Below are positions 1 to 9,990 of a stretch of DNA of 64,000 bases, in pieces. Every line of letters begins with the position of its first letter. The stretch's first letter is position 1. The stretch comes from Diplodia intermedia. Its lineage: Eukaryota; Ascomycota; Dothideomycetes; Botryosphaeriales; Botryosphaeriaceae. The stretch covers positions 248,001-312,000 of the forward strand of contig JAKEKT010000012.1 in the NCBI GenBank assembly GCA_021495925.1, read 5' to 3'. Position numbers and translations under genes: made by a program. A model generated the notes under the pieces. The model was not told the origin of the DNA. It was given only the letters and a program-made list of their open reading frames with translations, and did no database searches.

Positions 1-807
1 ACCTTTGCACTGGAGTCTGTTTATTTTACAGACCTTGATCCAGGTGACACTTACAGCCTGAATGAGGAGACAACCGCGATCTCAGATGAGATGTCTATGT
101 CGCCCCCGCTGGGATTCTGCCAGTCATGCCCAATGTCGACTTTCAATTCGGCGGCCGCATCCAATGGAGGTGTACCAGTGGCAGCTGGTAATTTCCAGCT
201 TCACAACTGCGTGGCACTACAACTGCCGCGATACAACCAATGGCCTCCAAATTTGTCAACATCGACATGCAACAGCATCCCAAGCGCATCATTTACGTTC
301 ACGAGCCATCCGTCTTCAGCGCAATTTCTGTCTGCTCCAGCAGCCCCGGATCTTGATATTGATGGAGGTCCATATTCCTACGGGGCAGATTTCCCGCTCG
401 GACATGCCTTGTTCGATCCAGATTTACCCGCCGACCTCATCATTCCAACAGAACGTGGACCCGTCCACCACCCGACAGGTCATAACACTATCCCGTATCC
501 GCATGTGAACGGTCAGATGCTAGACGGCATGTATCAGAAACGGCATATTGGAAAAGAAAACCAGACCAGACTCACAGCTGCCCCAAACCGATGCGCCGAC
601 TGCGGAGCCACTTTTAGCGGCGGACGACACCAGTACTTGCGCAACCTAAGGAGACACCGGACCTATCATTGTCAGATGCGAGCCATCGACAAGTTCCTAT
701 GTCGTTTTGAGGGGTGCGAGTCATCATTTGCTCGGACAGATGGACGGAAGTACCACGAGGAGACACTGCACGGTCTTTACATGTCTAGTAATTCCACCAG
801 TGCTTGA
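1..807 (+). CDS. C2H2 zinc-finger protein, 5' end outside window (partial)
   Basis: The frame is open from base 1 to the stop at 805-807, so the gene probably starts upstream; the first in-frame ATG inside the window is at 91. The N-terminal part is Ser/Pro/Asn-rich and low in complexity, as in many fungal transcription factors. The last 70 residues hold two fingers. The first has the pair CADC, then 17 residues before His-X3-His, longer than the usual 12. The second is Cys-X4-Cys-X12-His-X4-His and contains FARTDGRKYHEE. This finger pair is nearly repeated in the genes at 11812-13245 and 23404-25416, which marks them as paralogues. DNA binding in the nucleus is inferred from the fold; the target is unknown. 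Confidence 0.75.
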   Translation, partial: TFALESVYFTDLDPGDTYSLNEETTAISDEMSMSPPLGFCQSCPMSTFNSAAASNGGVPVAAGNFQLHNCVALQLPRYNQWPPNLSTSTCNSIPSASFTFTSHPSSAQFLSAPAAPDLDIDGGPYSYGADFPLGHALFDPDLPADLIIPTERGPVHHPTGHNTIPYPHVNGQMLDGMYQKRHIGKENQTRLTAAPNRCADCGATFSGGRHQYLRNLRRHRTYHCQMRAIDKFLCRFEGCESSFARTDGRKYHEETLHGLYMSSNSTSA

Positions 808-1548
808 CCGGGATTAAGAATCTCCAGTAAGCCTTTACTATCATTTCCCTCTGACGGTTCCTCAGTATCCATTCTTTTCCTTCATCGTTCTCGAAAGTTG
901 CAGGGGCTCAGTCATGGACGTAAACAACAATGACCAAGTATACAAGACGTTCTCTTGCGCAAATGCGTATAATATATGAATAGTGATCCACGTGCTTACT
1001 CCGCGTCTTACTAAAATAAGACGCTAGCGAGATGTTCTGGCTGGCGCTTGAGTACGCACTGACAAACCAACCGGCTAAGCTGAAGCCTTGCCCGTTATTG
1101 ACCGGCTATTATTACGCTATAGATATACATGTAGCCGCTTTCGATACTTCTCGGTCCGAGAGAATGCCGGGTTGAGAGCATGCGTCACCCGGTCTATCCT
1201 CCGACATAGACCATCACTTCGCTACAGTGCCACAAGTCAAACTTCTATAAGGCTCTGGAACGCTTGCGGAGATACTACAGAGAGATTGGATCAGAAAAAC
1301 TATATTAACTGGCTAGATGACGTGTCCGCGGCCTGAAAAAAAAAATTTACATGCAGAGAAAACCTTCGTACAGAACACCGTGCCAGCGAACAACCTCGAA
1401 ACCATGACACCGTAACATCAAACCATTAAGCAATCCACAACGCAAACAAAGAGCAACGAGACACCCAAGATATCCTTCAACGATGGAAAAGCGAAAACGC
1501 ACGAACAGAAGGGAAACGTCAGAAGTTGCACCCACCCCTCCTCCCCAG
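808..1548. other. Intergenic between zinc-finger gene and MARVEL-like gene
   Basis: Convergent 3' region. It includes an A-run near 1337-1345. Open frames here are short and resemble no family I know. No RNA gene or repeat was seen. Confidence 0.6.
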
Positions 1549-2457
1549 TCAAACCGCAGCTTTCCCCTCGTCGACCCCACGCCGCCGCCCCATCTCCACA
1601 TCCTCGACAGCCTCGACGGCCTCGACGCCGCCCTCGCCGCCCTCGCCGACCCCGGCCAACAACCCGTCCGTCCTCCGCGTCACCCGCCTCGCGCGGCAGC
1701 AGCACCACGCGCACCCCACGACGGCCGAGCACAGCCACAGCACCATGCAGACGCAACCAAGCACCACGCCCGCCCTCATCCGCCGCACGTCCGTCGTCAG
1801 CAGCTCCCACTCCTCCCCGCCCCCGCCCGCCTCCTCCCCGCCCCCGCCACTCCCGTCCACATACGCCGACACGAACACCCCGAACAGCGCCGCCCACAGC
1901 ACCGCCACCGCGCCGTCCCACACGCACCACCACCACCACCACCACCACGCGACGACGACGACGACGACGACCGGCCTCGCCGTCGCGAGGCAGTGGTGGG
2001 CGCACGTCAGCGCCGACAGCGCCGCGACCACCTCGGCGTAGATCCAGTTCGTGGGGGCGGCGTGTAGCGCGTGCTGCGGGTGGGGAGAAGACTTGTTGTT
2101 GTTGTGGTGAGCCAGGTCCGCGCCGTACAGGCCCGCGGCGACGACGGCGAGGAGGAATTGGGAGGTGCGCAGCGCGGTGGCGGTGCGTGCGATGGGGCCG
2201 TGGCCGTGGGGGCTGGAGGGCTTCCGGTGGTGGTCGAGGGGGGTGGTGGGGGTGGTGGCTGGGTGGGATGAGGTTGAGGGTGAGGGTGAGGTTGAGGGTG
2301 AGGGTGAGGGTGCCATTGGGGGTGGTGGTTGGCTCGAGGGCGAGGGGTTGTGGTGGATGGTGGTGGTGGTGGTCGATGGTGGAGGCTTTGGGGACTGCTC
2401 GGTTGGAGGGCTCGACTTGGTACACTGGGCTGTTAGGTCTTGGACTTGGGGGGCCAT
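1549..2457 (-). CDS. MARVEL-like four-helix membrane protein
   Basis: Single exon, 302 aa. The first 90 residues are Pro/Ser/Thr-rich. Four hydrophobic segments follow: one from RTSQFLLAVV, one around IYAEVVAALSALTC, one from DGAVAVLWAALFGVF and one around GVVLGCVCMVLW. This spacing fits the fungal MARVEL-like family of plasma-membrane or eisosome-type proteins. The loop before helix 3 contains seven Val, one Ala and seven Trp in a row, encoded by GTC and TGG triplet repeats. A longer open frame overlaps in another phase (1418-2683), but its translation is an Arg/Val/Gly shadow of the same triplet repeats and lacks the helices. Function is not known beyond membrane organisation in the family. 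Confidence 0.7.
   Translation of the reverse strand: MAPQVQDLTAQCTKSSPPTEQSPKPPPSTTTTTIHHNPSPSSQPPPPMAPSPSPSTSPSPSTSSHPATTPTTPLDHHRKPSSPHGHGPIARTATALRTSQFLLAVVAAGLYGADLAHHNNNKSSPHPQHALHAAPTNWIYAEVVAALSALTCAHHCLATARPVVVVVVVAWWWWWWWCVWDGAVAVLWAALFGVFVSAYVDGSGGGGEEAGGGGEEWELLTTDVRRMRAGVVLGCVCMVLWLCSAVVGCAWCCCRARRVTRRTDGLLAGVGEGGEGGVEAVEAVEDVEMGRRRGVDEGKAAV
1926..1972. repeat. Triplet microsatellite, (CAC)n then (GAC)n
   Basis: Two adjoining perfect triplet arrays lie inside the MARVEL-like gene. On the minus strand they read as TGG and GTC codons and give the Trp and Val runs. Confidence 0.9.
2262..2391. repeat. Imperfect GAGGGT minisatellite and TGG-rich tract
   Basis: Repeated gaggttgagggtgag-like units at 2270-2310 are followed by a TGG-rich stretch near 2350-2385. 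In the minus-strand gene these encode the Pro/Ser/Thr-rich N-terminus. Confidence 0.8.
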
Positions 2458-2835
2458 CAGTGCTTGCGACTGTACTGACAGAGTATTGAAGTGAGGTCGC
2501 TACGGTTGTGGTGGAGAGAGGGTTTAAAGTAGATGGCTGCAGGAGCCGAGAGGTGGGCTGGTCGAGCTCCGCTTTAAAGGGCTCGGTGGCGGCCAAAAAT
2601 AAATTCTTATTCTTGAAAGACTGGTAAAATCGACCGAAAGCAGATGAAGGGAATTTGAAGACTTGAGGAGGAGCGGTGATCAAGCCGACGGTTGACCTTT
2701 AATTGGGCGTCGGCCCAGGGCTCGTATCACAATACGTAAATTGCTGCGAATACGTAAAATCGAGAAGGGCATTAGTGGACCACCAGGTGTCGGGGCCATG
2801 GACTTTTAGATATCCCCCTAAGCCCTGGAGTTCGG
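2458..2835. other. Divergent intergenic region
   Basis: Promoter space between the minus-strand MARVEL-like gene and the plus-strand sterol glucosyltransferase. It is moderately AT-rich and holds no further gene. Confidence 0.6.
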
Positions 2836-4499
2836 ATGGAGCAATTTACCTCCTTCCCAAGGACGAACAGTATGAGTAGCCCGCCTCCGTACAGCGAGGT
2901 GGTGGCTTCTGGAGACCTCGTGCTCAACAGCACCCAAGTAACAGGTAGGCCAACCCCACCAGAACTGCAGGACCGCCCATACTCATAATCAAATAGACGA
3001 TGGCCGAGTTACCATCCATGTCGACTCCGAGCTGGGTAGGACGCTGGCGAGTCTTATGCCCAGAGGAACCGGTGACGACGACTTCGAACAGCCGACGGTA
3101 CTGCCTGCCCGTCCATGCGACGTCAAGCTCGACATTGTCATACAAGTAGTTGGAAGCAGGGGGGATGTGCAGCCATTCGTTGCACTGGGAACAGGATTGC
3201 AAAAGTACCACGGTCATCGCGTACGGCTGGCAACGCATGCTGTGTTTGAGGACTTTGTGCGGTCGTCGGGGCTGGAATTCTACCCCATCGGAGGTGACCC
3301 TGCCGAGCTGATGGCATTCATCGTCAAGAACCCCGGCTTGATTCCGAATCTGAAAGGCCTTCGTGCCGGCGAAGTCACGCGCAAGCGGCAAATCATTGCT
3401 GAGATGTTGGAGGGATGCTGGAAGTCGTGCATTGAGCCAGACACTCGTTCGAATGCGCCCTTTATGGCCGATGCCATGATCGCCAACCCCCCAAGCTTTG
3501 CTCATATCCATTGCGCGCAGGCATTGGGGGTGCCGCTGCATCTGATGTTCACCATGCCATGGAGCAGCACCCGAGCCTTTCCCCACCCGCTTGCGAACCT
3601 CAAGTATTCCTCGGGCACAGACAGGAGAATTGCAAGTTATGTATCCTACGGGCTAGTCGAGTTCCTGACATGGCAAGGGTATGTACCTCTAGTGACAAGA
3701 GTGAAGAGAGGTCTGACACTCGCAGCTTGGGCGACATCATCAATCGCTGGAGAAGACATACTTTGCAGCTGGAAGCAGTGCCCGCCATGGAAGGTCCGCG
3801 CCTGGCCGAAACATTGAACATCTCGTTTACAAACTGTTGGTCTCCCGCATTGGTTGCGAAGCCCTCAGACTGGCCGGCACATATAGGCAAGTGCGCTTTG
3901 AACCCCTTCTTCTGCGCCTCGCATGCTGACTTTGCAAAGACGTATGCGGATTCTTCTTCCGCGATCCACCGGATTACAAGCCTCCGCCCGACCTCGCCGA
4001 GTTCCTTGACGCGGGAGCGCCGCCAGTCTACATCGGATTCCGGAGCATTGTCATCGAAGACCCCGCGCAGACCACAGCGACCATTGTCAATGCCGTCAAA
4101 GCCGCAGGAGTACGAGCCATAGTATCACAAGGATGGAGCAAACTCGGCGAGGAATTTTCTTCCAATCCGAACATCTTTTATCTGGGAGAATGCCCTCATG
4201 AATGGCTCTTCAAGCACGTTACCGCCGTCGTTCACCACGGAGGGGCGGGGACAACGGGGTGTGGTCTGCTTAACGGGAAGCCTGCCACTATCGTACCGTT
4301 TTTCGGAGAGTAAGTCTTTCTTTCTTCCACTGAGAAGAAGAGGGAAAGCTAATGTTACAGTCAACCGTTCTGGGGCCACATGGTCGCAGCGAACGGTGCT
4401 GGACCGGAACCTATACCTTACCGACGGCTGAGTCCCGAGAACCTGGCGCGGCAAGCGCGAGCGGGGCGCCGCCGGCGCCGCGGCGGCGCTGGCCAGTAG
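2836..4499 (+). CDS. Sterol 3-beta-glucosyltransferase (GT28/GT1 type), C-terminus short
   Basis: Transfers glucose from UDP-glucose to membrane sterols. Predicted exons 2836-2944, 2997-3678, 3726-3886, 3940-4309 and 4361-4499 give 486 aa; a second in-frame ATG lies at 2872. VGSRGDVQPF at about residues 88-97 is the GT28 N-terminal glycine-rich loop, followed by the TMPWSSTRAFPHP and LTWQG/LGD blocks. The C-terminal domain has KPSDWPAHI, GFFFRDPPDY, VYIGF, VVHHGGAGTT and VPFFGDQPFWG, the sugar-nucleotide site. Intron 3 needs a GC donor (AG/GCAAGT) to keep HIDVCGFFF intact. After PEPIPYRRLSPENLA the frame turns Arg-rich and stops, while family members continue for a helix and a long tail. A base shift near 4448 or real truncation is likely, so activity is uncertain. 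Confidence 0.8.
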
Positions 4500-5377
4500 G
4501 GGCGTCGTCGGCGGGGCGCTGGCGTATCCCGGGCTGGGCGCGTGCGGGAGCGTGAGGGCGGCGGCGGTGATCGGGAAGGGGGGGGTGGCGCGGTGGGGTG
4601 GCGCGTCGGGGGCGCGAGGTGGGCGGAGGGGGTGTGGGTGGGGGTGTGGGTGTGGGTGTGGGCGGTTGGTGGTGGTGAGGGCGTGGGAGAGGATGTTGAA
4701 GGGGAAGGGGAAGGGGAAGGGGAAGGGGAAGGGGAGGGCGTAGGCTGGATGTAGGTAGGTGATGGGAGTGGGAAGCGTGCGGAGTGGGGGATGGGTGTTT
4801 GGGGTTGTTGGGGTCGCAGGTTGTGTGGCGTGTTGGATAGGGGGTTTTGCTTACGGAGTTTTAGGCAGCTTTTCATTTGTATGTTAATAGAGATGTAGAA
4901 GCCACCTTATTGAATGCGGTTATCGGCCTGTATGCTCGCGTCAGGAAATGTGAAGCGAGAAGAACCTGAAACCATGCTCCGATCCGAGAGGTGAAGTATC
5001 TGCGTTGCTACTTCTCGCAAACCATGGTCGTACCCTCTCTCCATTCGTCAGACTTGCTCGCTTCATACGAAATCATGTCTTCTTTCTGCATGATTCCACT
5101 CCAAAAAGCTGTCCACTCTCCGAAACAGTGGGTCTGTGGAGACCGCGGGTCGCTCAGTCCAACGGTCACCCGTGATCGTCGCTGTGCCACGCCGACGCCG
5201 CACGACCTGCCCGTCTGGTCAGCTTAGGCAGCCCATATTATGCATGGGCCCATGGTTTAAAAGGCTGGCCCGCCCCGGCCCGCAAGTCAACTAAAGCGGG
5301 GTTGTGACGATTTCGCCTTCTTCAGCACTTTGCGACATCAATCCGGCATCCACGAGCCTGGAACATTCTAGAGCGAC
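4500..5377. other. Intergenic, G-rich low-complexity then ordinary sequence
   Basis: 4500-4740 is strongly G-rich on the plus strand and may include the decayed 3' end of the glucosyltransferase. 4750-5377 is ordinary sequence ahead of the methyltransferase, with no gene seen. Confidence 0.55.
4701..4738 (+). repeat. (GGGGAA)n tract, potential G-quadruplex
   Basis: Six successive GGGG runs are separated by AA, followed by GAGGG. Four or more G4 runs with 2-nt loops match the consensus for a stable G-quadruplex on the plus strand. The tract sits just 3' of the truncated glucosyltransferase. Confidence 0.85.
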
Positions 5378-7019
5378 ATGTGTAACCCAGAGACACAGAC
5401 CACCGTGCAAGCAGAGGGCCTGCAGAACATCGAGGTCGACCCAGGCGTACGTACCGATCGACTGTGGGAGACGAAAATTCGTCGACCTTCGCTACCATCC
5501 CCCTGGGAGAGAGCGCGATTCATGCCACGACTCTGATCTGACCTGGCGACCTTGACAGCTCGACTCGGACTCTGCCGTTGGAACCGTTGACGACCAGCTG
5601 TAGGATTGCGCTTCTCCGAGAAATTCGTGAGATCCTGCTGACAAAATCAGCTCTGCGTTTACTCAGTCCTTGACGTCCAGCGTGACTGCATACCCGGTCG
5701 AACACGGTCGTCGGTACCATGCCTATAAGGATGGTTCCTATTTCATGCCCAACGACGAGGTCAGCAGTGCAACAGATTTACTCATGTGACGGGTTCCCTA
5801 ACAATCCTTCGCAGAATGAGCAAGACCGCCTTGACTTGATGCACCACCTCATAACAATTCTCACCGATGGAAAGTCCTGCTTCGCGCCCATCAAAGAGGA
5901 GGACCTGAAGCGTGTTTTGGACGCCGGTTGTGGAACTGTGAGAGCTTATTGCCGTTAGCTATTGACCACTTATATGTTAACGCTTGACAGGGGATCTGGT
6001 CGATCGAGATGGGTGCGAGCAAACCACTGATATACCTTTTTGCTGCTGAACTGACAACTCGAGCCAGGCGACAAGTACCCCAACGCGGAAGTAAGGCTTC
6101 TCTGGAGTAAATTTCCCACAAAATCGGTATGCTAATCAGTGGAAGATTCTTGGAAACGATCTCAGCCCGGAGCAACCAGCATGGGTGGTACGTATCTGCC
6201 ATGTCAACCACTTCCGAAACCGCTGACCCGAACCGGCTGCGCAGCCTCCCAACGTCAAGTTTGAGGTTGATGACCTCGAAGCACCGTGGAACCACACGGA
6301 GCCATTCGACCTGATCTTCTGTCGGTACCTTGACGGCGCCATCTCGGATTGGCCCGCGCTCGTCTCCAACATGTTCGCCAGCACCAAGCCAGGGGGCTGG
6401 GTCGAGTATGAACACCACTCGAGCAACCCCCCAGAAACCCCGCGCTCATCTCTCTTCCCAGGCTTCAAGGGTATGATGCCCAGTTCAGATCCGACGATGG
6501 CACTCTCAAGCCGGACTCGTATCTCAACCGGTACTTCACCACCATCGAGGAAGGCATTACCAAGATGGGCAAGGTGCTGTCGACCGGGCCGCTGTTCGAG
6601 GGCTTGCTCAAGGACAAGGGCTTCGCCAACATCCACGTCCACACGTACAAACTCCCCATCGGCACGTGGCCCAAGGACAAGAAGATGGTACGCCGCGTCG
6701 TCGTGCAGACGTTGGGAAGGATTCGAATGGCTGATCTTCGAATTGCAGAAAGAGGCCGGAACCATCAACACGCTGCAGTATCTCGACGGCATGGAGGCCT
6801 TCTCCTACCGCCTGCTGACCTCGGTCCTGGACTGGACGCTCGAGGAGGTGCAGGTCTTCAATGCGAAGGTCGCCGAGGAGATCAAGAGCAACAGGATCCA
6901 CGCTTACTACACCCTGTAAGCAGCACCACGACCTGCCGCATTCCTCCAATGCGACCATCTCGGCTAACAGTGTTTTCTTTAGCTACATTGTCTACGGTCA
7001 GAAACCGAAAGACGATTAA
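5378..7019 (+). CDS. LaeA-like SAM-dependent methyltransferase
   Basis: Eleven predicted exons: 5378-5446, 5559-5599, 5651-5759, 5815-5937, 5991-6012, 6068-6090, 6146-6187, 6245-6405, 6462-6687, 6749-6915, 6983-7019; 339 aa. The N-terminus has IEVDPG, then SLTSSV, EHGRRYHAYKDGSYFMPNDE and RLDLMHH, the usual lead-in of fungal LaeA-like proteins. SAM motif I is DAGCGTGIWSIEM, split over exons 4 and 5. It is followed by GNDLSPEQPAWVPPNV, FEVDDLEAPW, FDLIFCRYL and KPGGWVE. The end is HAYYTLYIVYGQKPKDD. Exons of 22, 23 and 42 nt sit around the SAM site. The family is nuclear or cytosolic and often linked to secondary metabolism, but substrates are mostly unknown; no biosynthetic cluster lies beside it. 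Confidence 0.85.
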
Positions 7020-7212
7020 TGGATGCTCGTCGGAAAGGATGAAAATGCGGCCTTGGCACGAAAGTTTGATGGCCTGAATGCTCGTCGTGTATACATGATT
7101 ATACGTTTTGTTTGTTCAGTCAAGGCATCACATTGTGGAGACAGCATGAGGTATTTTGGTGAAGAAAGGTTTGCAGAGGCACCATTGTAAACGAGGTTTT
7201 GAGACGTTCGAC

Positions 7213-9535
7213 TCATCTAATGCGTATGGTTTGTTGTCTCCTCTCATTCTTTGCAAGGAGCTCGTCTTGCCCTCTCGCATCGGCGTAGTTGGAGAGTTTG
7301 GTCAGTCCGATTCGCTTGAAGCCTTGGCCATTTCCCAGCTTCTGCAGCAGGAGACACATCAGGTATCGCGACGTCTTCTTGACAGTCCGCTCTCCAAACG
7401 CCGCAGGCATGCAGTACAGGTCTGCTGTCTCTGAGAAGATGTCGACGTCGGAATCAGGGGCATCGAGATAAACGTTGGTATGCTCGAGTCTTCCCGTGGG
7501 ATCAAAGGGCCCACCCGAAGCATCTTCGTCCAGCCACCAGCCGTAAGGAACCCCCCGGGGAAGCTCAAGCCTTCGAAGTTTGATTTTGCGAAGGTAGTGC
7601 ACTTCGACGTCGATACGCCCCTCGTTGTTTTCATTGCTGATCAATCCGAACTGGTATGAATCTCCGGTCTTGTCCCTGTGTGGCAGCCAGAAATCTTTAA
7701 CCTTGAAGAGGACCTCGTCGGTATTGCCGTGTTTGTCTTTGTAATCTGTGGCCTCCCCGTAAACGATTCCTTGAGGGACATCAAGCGCCGCCCAGGAAAA
7801 GGACGGAGCACGTGTCGGGTCGCGCGTTGCATGGTTCTCAAAGATGCCGTCTTTGAACACCGGCTCAACTCGCCACAGAAGCTGGCTCTCGAGGTGCTGA
7901 TTCCACATGCCGGCGACGTATTCCACGCCCTTGAGGTGACTGTCACGGATCAACTTGGCGATGCCGGACAGCGCGATGAGCTTGTCTCTCGACATGGACA
8001 ACCTGGTTCTCGAGTAGACCTCCACGATGCGCTTCCAGAGCTCGTAGACGTAAAGGTTTTCTACGCCCTTGTCAGGGTCGTCAAATCCCTTCAAACGAAT
8101 CTCGCGGAGGGCAAGGCCGTCCTCGTTTGGGTCCAAGCTCTTGAGCCTACCCTCCTTGACGATCTCTCCGAGCTTGACCTTGTACCGTGGAACCCCTTCC
8201 GAATGGCCTTCGGTCCGATCAGTCTCGGAGCACTCCCAGGCAATTTGATTGGCGCAAAAATGCAGCACCCGCGGAGCCATCAGTCTCTCTTGCAATACCC
8301 ATGCTCGCTTGTTGACGGGAGCGTTGTCGACCAAGTTTTCCCAGAAAGCAACGTCGATGATAGTGCAGCGCCTCAGATAGTCGCCTTGGCTCTCCATATC
8401 CTTCGGGGCCCCTTCGTCGCCATCGTTCAGCGCGGTTGAGAAATATCCCTTGGATCCGCCCCGATGGCCTGGAAGCCCGGCAAGGTTCAAGTTGATCTCG
8501 TCTTCCCACAGATGATCGGGCTGGCGAGGGAAGAACAGTCCCTTGTCACCATCCAGAGCAGCGGTGGCAGATATGTTGAGGAATGAGTTGCGATAGATGT
8601 CACCCATGACGCGAGACTGCTCGAGCCAGTCCTTTTCGGCGTCTTTCGGGTCATCTCCCGGAAGCGAGCTCGGCTGCTTGATGCATATGGAGTCGATCCA
8701 GATGTAGCCGACCTTCTCGAGACGGCAGGCAAACAGGATTGCGTCGCGGAAGCTCTTGGTGAAGGAGCGTAGTTCGATGCCTTCGGTCTTGAACTTTTCT
8801 TCGGTCCGGCTGGTGAGTTTGAGCTGGCCTTGCACGCTCCTGGGTCTCCCCCAGCAGTGGCTCAAGGTGACGAATCTGTTGAACTTGTTGGCGCTGAGGG
8901 TTGCATGGTCCTCTTCGACGAGCTTGATTCGGGTGTGCTGGAGGTCGGAATTCTGCGACAGGAAGGAAAACTTTTCGCCGATCTTGACGCCCTTTGCGGA
9001 TCGGAGCTGCTGGATGTCTAGGAGGCGTGTTGGGTACCATTTGGACTCGACATTGTTCCAAGATTCGGCACACTTGCACTTGGAGATCCAATTGTGGGCC
9101 AGCTCGAAGACCTCGTCTGACGAGGTATGATAGGATCTCGGTGTTCTCAGGTTGAAATCCTGGGTATCTGCGCTCGACGGAGAATCAGATGGGTTGGTCC
9201 GGGGTGGAGGGGTTGCACTCGCCTGTGGGTCGCAGCACAAAGGTCCTGGTGCGCTTCTTCTCCAGCATGAAATCCAGGCGATACTCGCCGCCATCTCCCC
9301 ACTGGCCCCCCTTGAGTTCGGAGAGGCTTGCATCGATGCAGATGTCCTGGTCCTCGAGAAGATCGGTGTTGTAGCGCAGCTCATTGGCGAGTGCAATGCA
9401 TATGGAGCAGCCTGCTTCTCGAGATCTCCGCAGCGTCTCGGTCCTGGTGTGATGCTTGAAGGTAAGATCGTATGTGCCGTTCCATTGCTGCCCGATGCCG
9501 CCGCGAAGCATGCATGCGCATATTCTGCAGAGCAT
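7213..9535 (-). CDS. HET-domain protein (heterokaryon incompatibility)
   Basis: Two exons on the minus strand, about 758 aa, starting at 9535. The HET domain spans about residues 205-325: FVTLSHCWG, then GYIWIDSICIKQ, then DWLEQSRVMGDIYRN and NISATAA with GLFFPRQ. These are the three classic HET blocks. Such proteins trigger cell death after non-self recognition; the partner is unknown. The N-terminal 100 residues include CRICACML and a GCSICIAL motif. The single intron is ambiguous. One option is GT-AG with exons 9219-9535 and 7213-9172. The other is GC-AG with exons 9223-9535 and 7213-9167. Both keep the frame and differ by three residues. It ends about 190 bp from the convergent methyltransferase. 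Confidence 0.85.
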
Positions 9536-9990
9536 GTTGCATTGGAGTGGAGGGGACGGGACGGGCTGCAGGGCTCAGCTTGGCTTCGCGACGTCTTTAT
9601 ACGGGGGCGGCTCCAGGGCTGCAGGGAAAGGTGGGGTCGTCGTTGGCGGAGCGCAATTGGCCATGAGTTTGTTGCGGCGAATTAAGTTGCACAGCGCGCC
9701 AGAAACAAACTGCGACTCGCTTCGTCTCGCGGCGGGACCCCTCGTCAGCCGCACCTGAAGCACGCTGACATCCCCCACCTCGACTGTACAGACCCGACAA
9801 CTCGCTGTAGCTATTCGGCCTGCACATGACCCGACGCCTCCATCCCAGAAGAACCAATCACCCTCACGTGCTGTGCCTTGCTGCCTAGGTACTTCCAGTT
9901 TGCACAGCCCCGCTCGCTCAGCCTTACTACACGATCAAAAAGGCCGCTCTCGCTCCTGCCCCTCCGACTGTGACTGTTACAACACCCCAG
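9536..9990. other. Divergent promoter region, HET gene and Nudix gene
   Basis: 455 bp between two divergent starts. No other gene is supported; open frames here are short. Confidence 0.6.

Noticed and set aside
1418..2683. Long minus-strand frame of 421 codons overlapping the MARVEL-like gene
   Set aside because: Its translation is mostly Arg, Gly, Val and His runs from triplet repeats and has no ordered hydrophobic helices; the 1549-2457 frame fits a known topology.
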